Assembly (NCBI GenBank): GCA_001782645.1
Contig: MFPH01000026.1
Coordinates: 1 to 6,544 of the forward strand
Length of the DNA: 6,544 bases
From: Candidatus Levybacteria bacterium RIFCSPLOWO2_12_FULL_37_14
GTDB lineage: Bacteria > Patescibacteriota > Microgenomatia > Levybacterales > UBA12049
Direction: 5' to 3'
Below, one piece after another: positions 1 through 3,886 of the stretch (within the stretch, counting starts at the first letter, position 1; every line of letters starts with the position of its first letter). The translations under genes were made by a program, and so were the position numbers. A model generated the notes under the pieces. It searched no databases. It was given only the letters and a program-made list of their open reading frames with translations, and was not told where the DNA came from.

Positions 1-93
1 AGTTTATTTTTAATTCTTTCTGCTGTAACTTTTTCTTTTTTGTCAACGATTGTCGGTTTTGCTGTGTTTCAGCTTACTCGGAATGAAATTTAA
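1..93 (+). CDS. C-terminal fragment of a membrane protein (5' end outside window)
   Basis: An open frame runs from the first base to a TAA at 91-93 and encodes 30 residues. Most are hydrophobic (about residues 2-24, rich in Leu, Phe, Val and Ile), followed by a short polar tail ending TRNEI. This looks like the last transmembrane helix of an integral membrane protein with a cytoplasmic tail. The stop lies 20 bases upstream of the panD start on the same strand, so the two genes are probably co-transcribed. The stop codon sits inside an 18-bp perfect palindrome (89-106). The fragment is too short to assign a family. A chance open frame cannot be excluded, but the composition and spacing favour a real gene end. 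Confidence 0.5.
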   Translation, partial: SLFLILSAVTFSFLSTIVGFAVFQLTRNEI

Positions 94-106
94 ACCCGGG
101 TTTAAA
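89..106. repeat. 18-bp perfect palindrome over a stop codon, upstream of panD
   Basis: TTTAAACCCGGGTTTAAA reads the same on both strands. It contains the stop codon of the upstream gene and ends 7 bases before the panD ATG at 114. As RNA it could fold only with a very small loop, so a DNA operator is as plausible as a hairpin. It is followed by AAAAAT rather than a T run, so it is not a classical intrinsic terminator for the plus strand. Confidence 0.6.
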
Positions 107-113
107 AAATAGT

Positions 114-455
114 ATGCGTTTTGTTTTAAGGTCAAAAATTCACAAAGCAACTGTCACAGAAGCTAATATCAATTATCTTGGCAGTATCACTATTGATGAA
201 GCATTAATTGAAAAAGCCGGCTTTTGGATTGGAGAAAAAGTTTTAGTCGTCAGTAATATGTCCGGATCAAGACTGGAAACTTATGTAATTGCCGGCAAAC
301 GCAATTCCGGAATTATTTGTATGAACGGCGCCAGCGCTCTGCTTATCAAAAAGGGTGAAGAAATTATCGTCATGGGATTTGAATTAATTGATAAGTCCAT
401 CAAACCCATAAATATTTTAGTTGATAAAACTAACAGTTTTGTTAAGTTCTTATAA
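114..455 (+). CDS. panD: Aspartate 1-decarboxylase (pyruvoyl enzyme)
   Basis: PanD makes beta-alanine from L-aspartate for pantothenate and coenzyme A synthesis. It is a cytosolic tetramer matured by self-cleavage of a Gly-Ser bond, which creates the pyruvoyl cofactor. The 113 residues carry the family landmarks at the expected positions: Lys8 and His10 near the N-terminus, Tyr21, the cleavage pair Gly23-Ser24 within YLGSITID, Arg53 and Tyr57 in the SGSRLETYVIAG stretch, and Asn71-Gly72-Ala73. The protein is slightly shorter than the E. coli enzyme (126 residues), with the difference in the C-terminal tail. No Shine-Dalgarno sequence precedes the ATG (AAAAAATAGT), and the gene probably reads through from the membrane gene that ends at 93. 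No other pantothenate gene is visible here. All residues I associate with catalysis are present, so it should be active. Confidence 0.93.
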   Translation: MRFVLRSKIHKATVTEANINYLGSITIDEALIEKAGFWIGEKVLVVSNMSGSRLETYVIAGKRNSGIICMNGASALLIKKGEEIIVMGFELIDKSIKPINILVDKTNSFVKFL

Positions 456-468
456 TGCATTTTCTTCA

Positions 469-497
469 TTGACTTAAATCCAATATTGCGTTAAATT
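469..497 (+). promoter_or_regulatory. Putative sigma-70 type promoter for the membrane protein gene
   Basis: TTGACT (469-474), a 17-base spacer, then TAAATT (492-497). The predicted transcription start is close to 504. That would make the in-frame ATG at 504 leaderless, or give a 42-base leader to the better-supported ATG at 546. The -35 box is good and the -10 box is weak. Confidence 0.45.
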
Positions 498-545
498 AAA
501 GATATGACTGCTCAAAATCCAGAACCGCCAGTTGGAGGAGAAAAA

Positions 546-1166
546 ATGTTACCCAAAGAACCATTGGACTTGCCCCGCCCGCCAGCGCAAGCCAGCCCGC
601 TTGCCGAGCAAAGCGAGGCGGCCAGGGCCACAGGCGTTGCGGGCAGGCCAAAGTCTGTCCATCAAAATACGGTTGAAACGATTTTGGAATGGACTGCTCC
701 CGGCAGGCCTTTTAGAAAAAGAGGCAAGCAATACTATTTAACCAGTCTTTTAATCATGCTTTTAATCGAGGTTATTTTGTTTCTTTTTTCTCAATATATG
801 CTCATGCTGGTAGTCTTGTCCTTGGTTTTTGTAGCTTTTGCTCTAGTTACAATCCCCCCTCACGATTTCCGCTACAGAATTTCCAGCGAAGGCGTCACGG
901 TTGAAGATCATTTTTTTCTCTGGCAGGAATTATATGATTTTTATTTCAAAAAAAGAGAGGGAATAGATGTGGTGCATATCCGGACTCATTCATTTATTCC
1001 CGGTGAGCTAACTTTAACCCTTGGAACAATAGACCGCGAGCATATCAAATCCGCGCTCCTCCCCTATTTGCCCTACAGAGAAGTTATCAGACAAAATTTT
1101 ATGGAAAAATCCGGACAGTGGCTTGAAAAAAACTTCCCTCTGGAAAAAGAGACTATACCTCGCTGA
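546..1166 (+). CDS. Two-helix membrane protein of unknown function
   Basis: I do not recognise the family. The start at 546 is chosen because GGAGGAG (534-540) lies 5 bases upstream, one of the best ribosome binding sites in the window. An in-frame ATG at 504 would add 14 residues and could be read from a leaderless transcript. From 546 the protein has 206 residues: a Pro/Ala-rich linker (about 7-45) largely encoded by a GC-rich repeat-like stretch, a basic RKRGK segment (57-61), two closely spaced hydrophobic helices (about 64-81 and 84-103), and a soluble C-terminal domain with alternating strand-like segments (RYRISSEGVTVEDHFFLW onward). Both ends are predicted cytoplasmic. Its last 14 bases overlap the convergent gene on the other strand. 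A near-copy of its 3' end (QNFMEKSG.WL.KNFPLEKET) lies 1,089 bases downstream, implying that the native C-terminus was rearranged. Confidence 0.8.
   Translation: MLPKEPLDLPRPPAQASPLAEQSEAARATGVAGRPKSVHQNTVETILEWTAPGRPFRKRGKQYYLTSLLIMLLIEVILFLFSQYMLMLVVLSLVFVAFALVTIPPHDFRYRISSEGVTVEDHFFLWQELYDFYFKKREGIDVVHIRTHSFIPGELTLTLGTIDREHIKSALLPYLPYREVIRQNFMEKSGQWLEKNFPLEKETIPR
574..650. repeat. GC-rich repeat-like insert within a coding region
   Basis: This roughly 77-base stretch is far richer in G and C than its surroundings and is full of GCC/CCG/GGC words, including CTTGCCGAGCAAAGCGAGGC. Its first 14 bases (CCCGCCCGCCAGCG, 574-587) occur inverted at 3801-3814 in the intergenic hairpin element. In the membrane gene it is read in frame as a Pro/Ala/Arg-rich linker before the first helix, with no stop. 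It looks like a dispersed repeat tolerated in a flexible part of the protein. Boundaries are approximate. Confidence 0.55.
1090..1153 (+). repeat. 64-bp direct repeat, copy 1 (3' end of the membrane gene)
   Basis: Matches 2179-2242 at a constant offset of 1,089 with 6 mismatches and no gaps by my alignment. The first 22 bases and the 26 bases 1128-1153 are identical. Identity stops abruptly after 1153, exactly where the stop codon of the minus-strand phosphoribosyltransferase gene begins (1153-1155). Confidence 0.85.
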
Positions 1167-2127
1167 TGACATCGAATCCCTTGAAGCTGCCTGTAATCGC
1201 CAACCCAATTATTTTTCCGCTAATCAATCCTTTGCTTTTAATTTTCCTTGCGGTTTCATTGAGTGTAGCTCCGGATCCTACAGCATCATCAATTAACAAA
1301 ATATTCCCATATTTTTCCTCCTCATCCACAACAATTGTGTTCCCTGCATTTTCAACTCTATCTTCCAGTTTTGATAAAGTCTTCTGCGGAATAACAATAT
1401 CTGTTCTTAGTTTGGAAACCGATATAACCCTTACTGATAAATGCAGCTCTTTTTCCAGCTCCTTCATGAACTGAACTTCACGTTTTACGGTCGGCGGAAT
1501 AAACAAAACGCCTTCAATATTGTATTTGTCAACCAAAGAAACAACTTTCAGCCGAATACTGCCAATAAGCTTGCGCATGAGCTGTTTATTCTGGCTTTGT
1601 TTGGCATACAAAAGCATTTGTCCAAGCTTCGTTTTGCCAAATCTTTCGATACTGTAAAAATCCAGATAGAATAACCCATCTAAAAAAACTTCCTTAAATG
1701 TATTTTTTATTTTAGGCATCCCGTCAATGAAACCATTCTTCCGAAATTTATCGAATTTTTTAAGTGTGGCAATATATTCTTTAGCAGTTTTTTCCGGATC
1801 CTGTTTTGTTTTTTTGCACCAGGTTAAAAATCCCTCCCATCCCACTTTTGATTCACCTGAAGGAGAGATAAAAAGATATCTCTCATTAATTATTTGCACT
1901 GTTGCTTTGTCAACAGGCTTAAAAACTAAATTTTCCTCCTCTGTTCGCAGCGAATAATATACTTTTGGAGGCTTCCCTATTTTTTTCAGAATTCCCTTAT
2001 CCAACATTTTTTTAAGTTGTTTACGAATAGCGCGTGGGGTTATTTCATTTAAATAATCCGATAGCTGCTTACCGCTGGCCTGTCCATTTTTAACGATATA
2101 ATCTATTATCTTTTCCGAAGTAGGCAT
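1153..2127 (-). CDS. Winged-helix / ComF-type phosphoribosyltransferase fusion
   Basis: A 324-residue protein in three parts. Residues 1-60 look like a winged helix-turn-helix domain, with a recognition-type stretch around ITPRAIRKQLKKMLDKGIL and a wing-like KKIGKPPKVYYSL. Residues 61-185 are a mostly helical linker of unknown fold. Residues 186-324 are a type I phosphoribosyltransferase domain close to ComF: FIPPTVKREVQF resembles the ComF substrate-side motif, IPQKTLSKLEDRVENAG (246-262) matches its Gln...Arg...Asn signature, and ILLIDDAVGSGATL (276-289) is the PRPP-binding loop with Asp280-Asp281 and Ser285-Gly286-Ala287-Thr288. ComF proteins usually have no DNA-binding domain, so a role as a nucleotide- or PRPP-sensing regulator, like the PurR principle, is an inference. 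It has its own promoter with a repeated heptamer, suggesting autoregulation. It is convergent with the membrane gene (14-bp overlap) and bracketed by 64-bp direct repeats. Confidence 0.85.
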   Translation of the reverse strand: MPTSEKIIDYIVKNGQASGKQLSDYLNEITPRAIRKQLKKMLDKGILKKIGKPPKVYYSLRTEEENLVFKPVDKATVQIINERYLFISPSGESKVGWEGFLTWCKKTKQDPEKTAKEYIATLKKFDKFRKNGFIDGMPKIKNTFKEVFLDGLFYLDFYSIERFGKTKLGQMLLYAKQSQNKQLMRKLIGSIRLKVVSLVDKYNIEGVLFIPPTVKREVQFMKELEKELHLSVRVISVSKLRTDIVIPQKTLSKLEDRVENAGNTIVVDEEEKYGNILLIDDAVGSGATLNETARKIKSKGLISGKIIGLAITGSFKGFDVISEV

Positions 2128-2130
2128 AAT

Positions 2131-2167
2131 TAAAAGTTCCTAGTTCCTAGTGTATTAGGAACTTTTA
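2131..2167. promoter_or_regulatory. Operator-like inverted repeat in the HTH-PRTase promoter
   Basis: TAAAAGTTCCTA (2131-2142) is perfectly inverted at 2156-2167, with 13 bases between. The heptamer GTTCCTA occurs twice in tandem (2136-2142, 2143-2149) and once inverted (TAGGAAC, 2156-2162). The right arm falls in the -35/-10 spacer and the left arm at the predicted transcription start of the minus-strand gene, where a bound repressor would block RNA polymerase. The protein encoded next to it carries a winged helix and is the natural candidate binder. Confidence 0.6.
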
Positions 2168-2177
2168 CGCTTGTCAA
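2149..2177 (-). promoter_or_regulatory. Promoter of the HTH-PRTase gene
   Basis: On the minus strand: TTGACA (2177-2172), a 17-base spacer, TACACT (2154-2149). The -35 box and spacing are consensus and the -10 box matches at four of six positions. Transcription should start near 2142, giving a leader of about 15 bases before the ATG at 2127. No Shine-Dalgarno sequence is visible. Confidence 0.6.
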
Positions 2178-2178
2178 G

Positions 2179-2249
2179 GACAAAATTTTATGGAAAAATC
2201 AGGAGACTGGCTTTCCAAAAACTTCCCTCTGGAAAAAGAGACAAAATAA
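2179..2249 (+). pseudogene. Displaced 3' tail of the membrane protein gene (direct repeat copy 2)
   Basis: The plus strand from 2181 reads QNFMEKSGDWLSKNFPLEKETK and then TAA at 2247-2249. The resident gene ends QNFMEKSGQWLEKNFPLEKETIPR. Reading frame and stop are kept despite 6 substitutions in the 64-base repeat (2179-2242), so this is the coding end of a homologous gene and not a random repeat. There is no start or upstream body for it here. It is best read as the original or donor 3' end, separated from its gene by the HTH-PRTase segment. Confidence 0.75.
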
Positions 2250-2270
2250 ATCTTTTACCATTTTTCATTC

Positions 2271-2299
2271 TTGACAAGCATATATCTAATGTATATACT
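2271..2299 (+). promoter_or_regulatory. Strong promoter of the toxin-antitoxin operon
   Basis: TTGACA (2271-2276), a 17-base spacer, TATACT (2294-2299): consensus -35 and spacing, with five of six at -10. The predicted start falls on or next to the antitoxin ATG at 2306, so the transcript is probably leaderless. GTATATAC (2291-2298) is palindromic and overlaps the -10, and ATATA/TATAT arms flank TCTAATG. Such a site would suit autorepression by a ribbon-helix-helix antitoxin. Confidence 0.7.
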
Positions 2300-2305
2300 T
2301 TAGGT

Positions 2306-2611
2306 ATGAATACGGCAGTTATTATTACTAAAACAGAACCGCAAGTTAAGGTGAGAGCTCAAAGGGTGGCAAAGGATTTGGGTCTTAGTTTAAGCTCACT
2401 CATAAATGCCTGGCTCAGACAGCTTATAAAAACAAAAACAGTAATTTTTAGTGCTGCAGATGAGGAACCCACGCAGTATCTCTTAGATGCGTTAAGGGAA
2501 TCAGGGGAAGATATTAAAGCGGGAAGAGTTGTCTCATTTGATACTGCTGATGACACAATCAGCTATATAGATGAAATAATTGAAGGCGAACAAAATGCCA
2601 AAAAGAATTGA
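2306..2611 (+). CDS. RelB/DinJ-family antitoxin
   Basis: 101 residues. Residues 1-45 fit the ribbon-helix-helix DNA-binding domain of RelB/DinJ antitoxins: a beta strand (AVIITK), helix A (VKVRAQRVAKDLG), then LSLSSLINAWLRQLIKTKTV, the family's typical second helix and following strand. Residues 50-101 are acidic and would wrap around the toxin. The open frame extends upstream to a TTG at 2171, but the ATG at 2306 gives the normal family N-terminus and sits at the predicted transcription start. The stop at 2609-2611 overlaps the toxin start by 17 bases, the usual translational coupling of these pairs. It should neutralise the toxin and repress the operon by binding around the -10 box. Confidence 0.88.
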   Translation: MNTAVIITKTEPQVKVRAQRVAKDLGLSLSSLINAWLRQLIKTKTVIFSAADEEPTQYLLDALRESGEDIKAGRVVSFDTADDTISYIDEIIEGEQNAKKN

Positions 2612-2870
2612 TTTTTCTAAGAGATTCGATAAGCAATTCAAAAAATCTCCACTTGAGATAAAAATAGCTTTCAGAAAACGAATTAAATTATTTATTCAGG
2701 ACCCCTTAGATCCTCAGTTAAGAAATCATCCATTAAGAGGAACATTACAAGGTTATAACAGCATCAATATTACCGGCGACTGGAGGGCTTTATATAGCGA
2801 GTTCAAAAGGGGAAATGAAATAATTATTGTATTTGAAATGTTGGGGAAGCATAGCCAACTCTATAAATAG
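2595..2870 (+). CDS. RelE/YafQ-family mRNA interferase toxin
   Basis: A 91-residue toxin predicted to cut mRNA on the ribosome and stop growth when the antitoxin is degraded. The fold signature is clear: N-terminal FSKRFDKQFKK, basic helices (about 20-35), LRNHPLRGTLQGYNSINITGDWRALY, and a C-terminal strand with EMLGKHSQLY. Against E. coli YafQ, His45, Asp62 and His86 line up with the catalytic His50, Asp67 and His87; Tyr90 takes the place of Phe91, and Asn58 replaces His63. Loss of that histidine may alter activity or specificity, but Arg64 and other basic residues are available. The ATG at 2595 is preferred over an in-frame TTG at 2580 because GAAGG (2582-2586) precedes it by 8 bases. The stop TAG (2868-2870) directly abuts the convergent tRNA-Ser gene. 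Confidence 0.88.
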   Translation: MPKRIDFSKRFDKQFKKSPLEIKIAFRKRIKLFIQDPLDPQLRNHPLRGTLQGYNSINITGDWRALYSEFKRGNEIIIVFEMLGKHSQLYK

Positions 2871-2957
2871 CGGAGAGGACAGGATTCGAACCTGCGGTAG
2901 TCTTACGACCACATCCGCTTTCCAAGCGAACGCACTAGACCACTATGCGACCTCTCC
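2871..2957 (-). tRNA. tRNA-Ser (anticodon GGA)
   Basis: Read on the minus strand: acceptor GGAGAGG pairs with CCTCTCC, discriminator G, D-arm, anticodon loop TTGGAAA with GGA (plus-strand 2923-2921), a long variable arm typical of serine tRNAs, and the T-loop TTCGAAT. CCA is not encoded, so the end must be added by a CCA-adding enzyme. It starts 3 bases after the Nudix stop codon, so it is probably cut from a transcript shared with that gene. Its 3' end touches the toxin stop codon. Confidence 0.95.
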
Positions 2958-2960
2958 TTT

Positions 2961-3386
2961 TTAAATTAGTCCCTTTGCTTCTTGCCAAACAATTTTATCA
3001 GATTTATAGGTTAATCTTTCTTCAACTTTTTCTATTGGCAGCCACTCAACTTTTTCCATCTCGTGATCATGTTTGGCGATATCTCCGCCCGCGTATTCCA
3101 TGATGAAATAATAGACCGTTTTTCTAATTTTCTCCCCCTCCATCACGAACCAATAGGTAACCGGATTTAAGGCTCGGATAATTTTTCCGTCAACTCCGAC
3201 CTCTTCTTTTACCTCTCTTAAAGCCGCCTGCTCCTTGTTCTCTTTTTCATCAATCAAACCTTTGGGAAAAACCCAACCATGATGTTGAGAATGTTGAGAA
3301 ACAAGAATAAATATTTCGTCTTGTCCTGAGCTTGCCGAACGGGCTTTTTTATAGATAATGCCTCCTGCTGAAAATTGCAATTTCAT
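2961..3386 (-). CDS. Nudix hydrolase (Ap4A hydrolase-like)
   Basis: 141 residues, the usual single-domain Nudix size. The Nudix box is complete at residues 43-65 (Gly43, Glu49, Arg57-Glu58, Glu61-Glu62, Gly64), with the catalytic and Mg-binding Arg-Glu..Glu-Glu core. The preceding WVFPKGLID and the later EWLPIEKVEERL are typical of diadenosine tetraphosphate hydrolase/MutT-like cytosolic enzymes, which clear dinucleoside polyphosphates or damaged nucleotides. Substrate cannot be fixed from sequence. Residues 15-22 (ARSASSGQ) come from a 19-bp dispersed repeat read in frame between the first strand (SAGGIIYKK) and the next (DEIFILV), a loop that tolerates insertions. It lies within a tRNA cluster on the same strand, 50 bases downstream of tRNA-Arg(CCG) and 3 bases upstream of tRNA-Ser(GGA), with no obvious promoter or Shine-Dalgarno of its own. 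Confidence 0.9.
   Translation of the reverse strand: MKLQFSAGGIIYKKARSASSGQDEIFILVSQHSQHHGWVFPKGLIDEKENKEQAALREVKEEVGVDGKIIRALNPVTYWFVMEGEKIRKTVYYFIMEYAGGDIAKHDHEMEKVEWLPIEKVEERLTYKSDKIVWQEAKGLI
3325..3343 (-). repeat. 19-bp dispersed repeat inside the Nudix gene
   Basis: On the minus strand this is CCCGTTCGGCAAGCTCAGG, identical to the plus strand at 3698-3716. It encodes most of residues 15-21 of the Nudix protein and keeps the frame. The word resembles short repeats scattered through many bacterial genomes, but copy number here cannot be judged from one window. Confidence 0.8.
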
Positions 3387-3400
3387 ACGACTTTATTTGT

Positions 3401-3418
3401 TAAATTGCTTAAATTGCT
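3401..3418 (+). repeat. Tandem 9-mer between Nudix gene and tRNA-Arg
   Basis: TAAATTGCT occurs twice head to tail (3401-3409, 3410-3418), with a degenerate third unit TAAATGCT at 3426-3433. It fills the leader between tRNA-Arg(CCG) and the Nudix start. No promoter is evident in it. Confidence 0.5.
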
Positions 3419-3436
3419 ATATTGTTAAATGCTTTG

Positions 3437-3510
3437 TGCGCCTGAGGGGATTCGAACCCCTACTCACAAGATTCGGAATCTTGCGCTTTATCCAGTTAAG
3501 CTACAGGCGC
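3437..3510 (-). tRNA. tRNA-Arg (anticodon CCG)
   Basis: On the minus strand: acceptor GCGCCTG pairs with CAGGCGC, discriminator A, anticodon stem CAAGA/TCTTG around TTCCGAA with CCG (plus-strand 3476-3474), and T-loop TTCGAAT. A20 in the D-loop (TGGATA) fits arginine identity. CCA is not encoded. It reads the CGG codon. Only 5 bases separate it from the upstream tRNA-Ser(CGA). Confidence 0.95.
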
Positions 3511-3515
3511 ATTTG

Positions 3516-3602
3516 CGGAGGCGAGAGGATTTGAACCTCTGTGAGTCTTGCGACCCGCTCGGTTTTCGAGACCGGCCAAATAAACCACTCTTGCACGCCT
3601 CC
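3516..3602 (-). tRNA. tRNA-Ser (anticodon CGA)
   Basis: On the minus strand: acceptor GGAGGCG pairs with CGCCTCC, discriminator G, anticodon loop CTCGAAA with CGA (plus-strand 3568-3566), a long variable arm (around GGTCGCAAGACTC) marking a serine tRNA, and T-loop TTCAAAT. The outermost anticodon-stem pair is a C-A mismatch. CCA is not encoded. It reads UCG. Confidence 0.93.
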
Positions 3603-3625
3603 CTGTTAATTTTGAATTAAGTCTG

Positions 3626-3698
3626 TGTGCCCGGTGAGGGTCGAACTCACAATCGTTGGGTTCGCAACCCAATGCTCTATCCATTAAGCTACGGACAC
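3626..3698 (-). tRNA. tRNA-Arg (anticodon GCG)
   Basis: On the minus strand: acceptor GTGTCCG pairs with CGGGCAC (one G-U), discriminator A, D-loop with A20, anticodon stem TTGGG/CCCAA around TTGCGAA with GCG (plus-strand 3665-3663), and T-loop TTCGACC. CCA is not encoded. The usual bacterial tRNA for CGU/CGC has ACG, deaminated to inosine; a G34 version is unusual. It is the first gene of the tRNA/Nudix unit, and its first base is also the first base of a 19-bp dispersed repeat. Confidence 0.93.
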
Positions 3699-3716
3699 CC
3701 GTTCGGCAAGCTCAGG
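3698..3716 (+). repeat. 19-bp dispersed repeat at the 5' edge of tRNA-Arg(GCG)
   Basis: CCCGTTCGGCAAGCTCAGG, perfectly identical to the reverse complement of 3325-3343. It begins on the last plus-strand base of the tRNA gene and lies in what would be the tRNA leader, so transcripts of the unit would carry both copies of this repeat in the same orientation relative to transcription. Confidence 0.8.
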
Positions 3717-3728
3717 GTAAACTTACCT

Positions 3729-3758
3729 TTTGTATTTTACTTTATTAAGACTTTTCAA
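3729..3758 (-). promoter_or_regulatory. Possible promoter of the tRNA-Arg/Ser/Nudix unit
   Basis: On the minus strand TTGAAA (3758-3753), an 18-base spacer, then TACAAA (3734-3729). Both boxes are imperfect. The position, about 30 bases upstream of the first tRNA, fits the direction of the cluster. Confidence 0.3.
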
Positions 3759-3768
3759 GCAACTTCAA

Positions 3769-3814
3769 CCCGCCCGACTTCGCCTGCGACAGGACAAAGT
3801 CGCTGGCGGGCGGG
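3769..3814. repeat. GC-rich intergenic hairpin repeat
   Basis: Left arm CCCGCCCGACTT (3769-3780) pairs with AAGTCG (3797-3802) and GGCGGG (3805-3810), with a CT bulge. Inside it, CCTG (3783-3786) and CAGG (3790-3793) form a second stem. The element stands out from AT-rich flanks. Its last 14 bases (3801-3814) are the reverse complement of 574-587 in the membrane gene. It may act as a bidirectional terminator between the tRNA unit and the secretion-like gene, but there is no T run, so a dispersed repeat is the safer call. The rest of 3717-3886 holds short TAGCGC/TAGCAC-like words and no gene. Confidence 0.65.
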
Positions 3815-3886
3815 CTTGACATAAAACACAAAATAAGACAAACTGTATTTACTAGCGCCTAGTTAATTAGCACTTAGCGTATATTT

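Noticed and set aside
1166..1957. Plus-strand open frames opposite the HTH-PRTase gene
   Set aside because: They lie antisense to a well-supported protein with recognisable motifs and show no family features of their own.
1090..2242. Interpretation as a standard insertion sequence with target-site duplication
   Set aside because: There is no transposase and there are no terminal inverted repeats at the inner edges. The flanking repeat is 64 bp and diverged, unlike a fresh target duplication.
2171..2305. TTG-initiated N-terminal extension of the antitoxin
   Set aside because: It runs through the displaced gene tail in another frame and through the promoter; the ATG at 2306 gives the normal family N-terminus.
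3429..3824. Short open frames over the tRNA block on both strands (for example 3429-3620 and 3627-3824 plus, 3496-3684 minus)
   Set aside because: They are translations of tRNA genes; the peptide runs are the familiar spurious products of tRNA sequence and no gene is needed there.
3816..3844. TTGACA at 3816-3821 as promoter of the TrbL/VirB6-like gene
   Set aside because: No reasonable -10 box is found 16-18 bases downstream (CAAACT at best), and the hexamer overlaps the edge of the GC-rich repeat.
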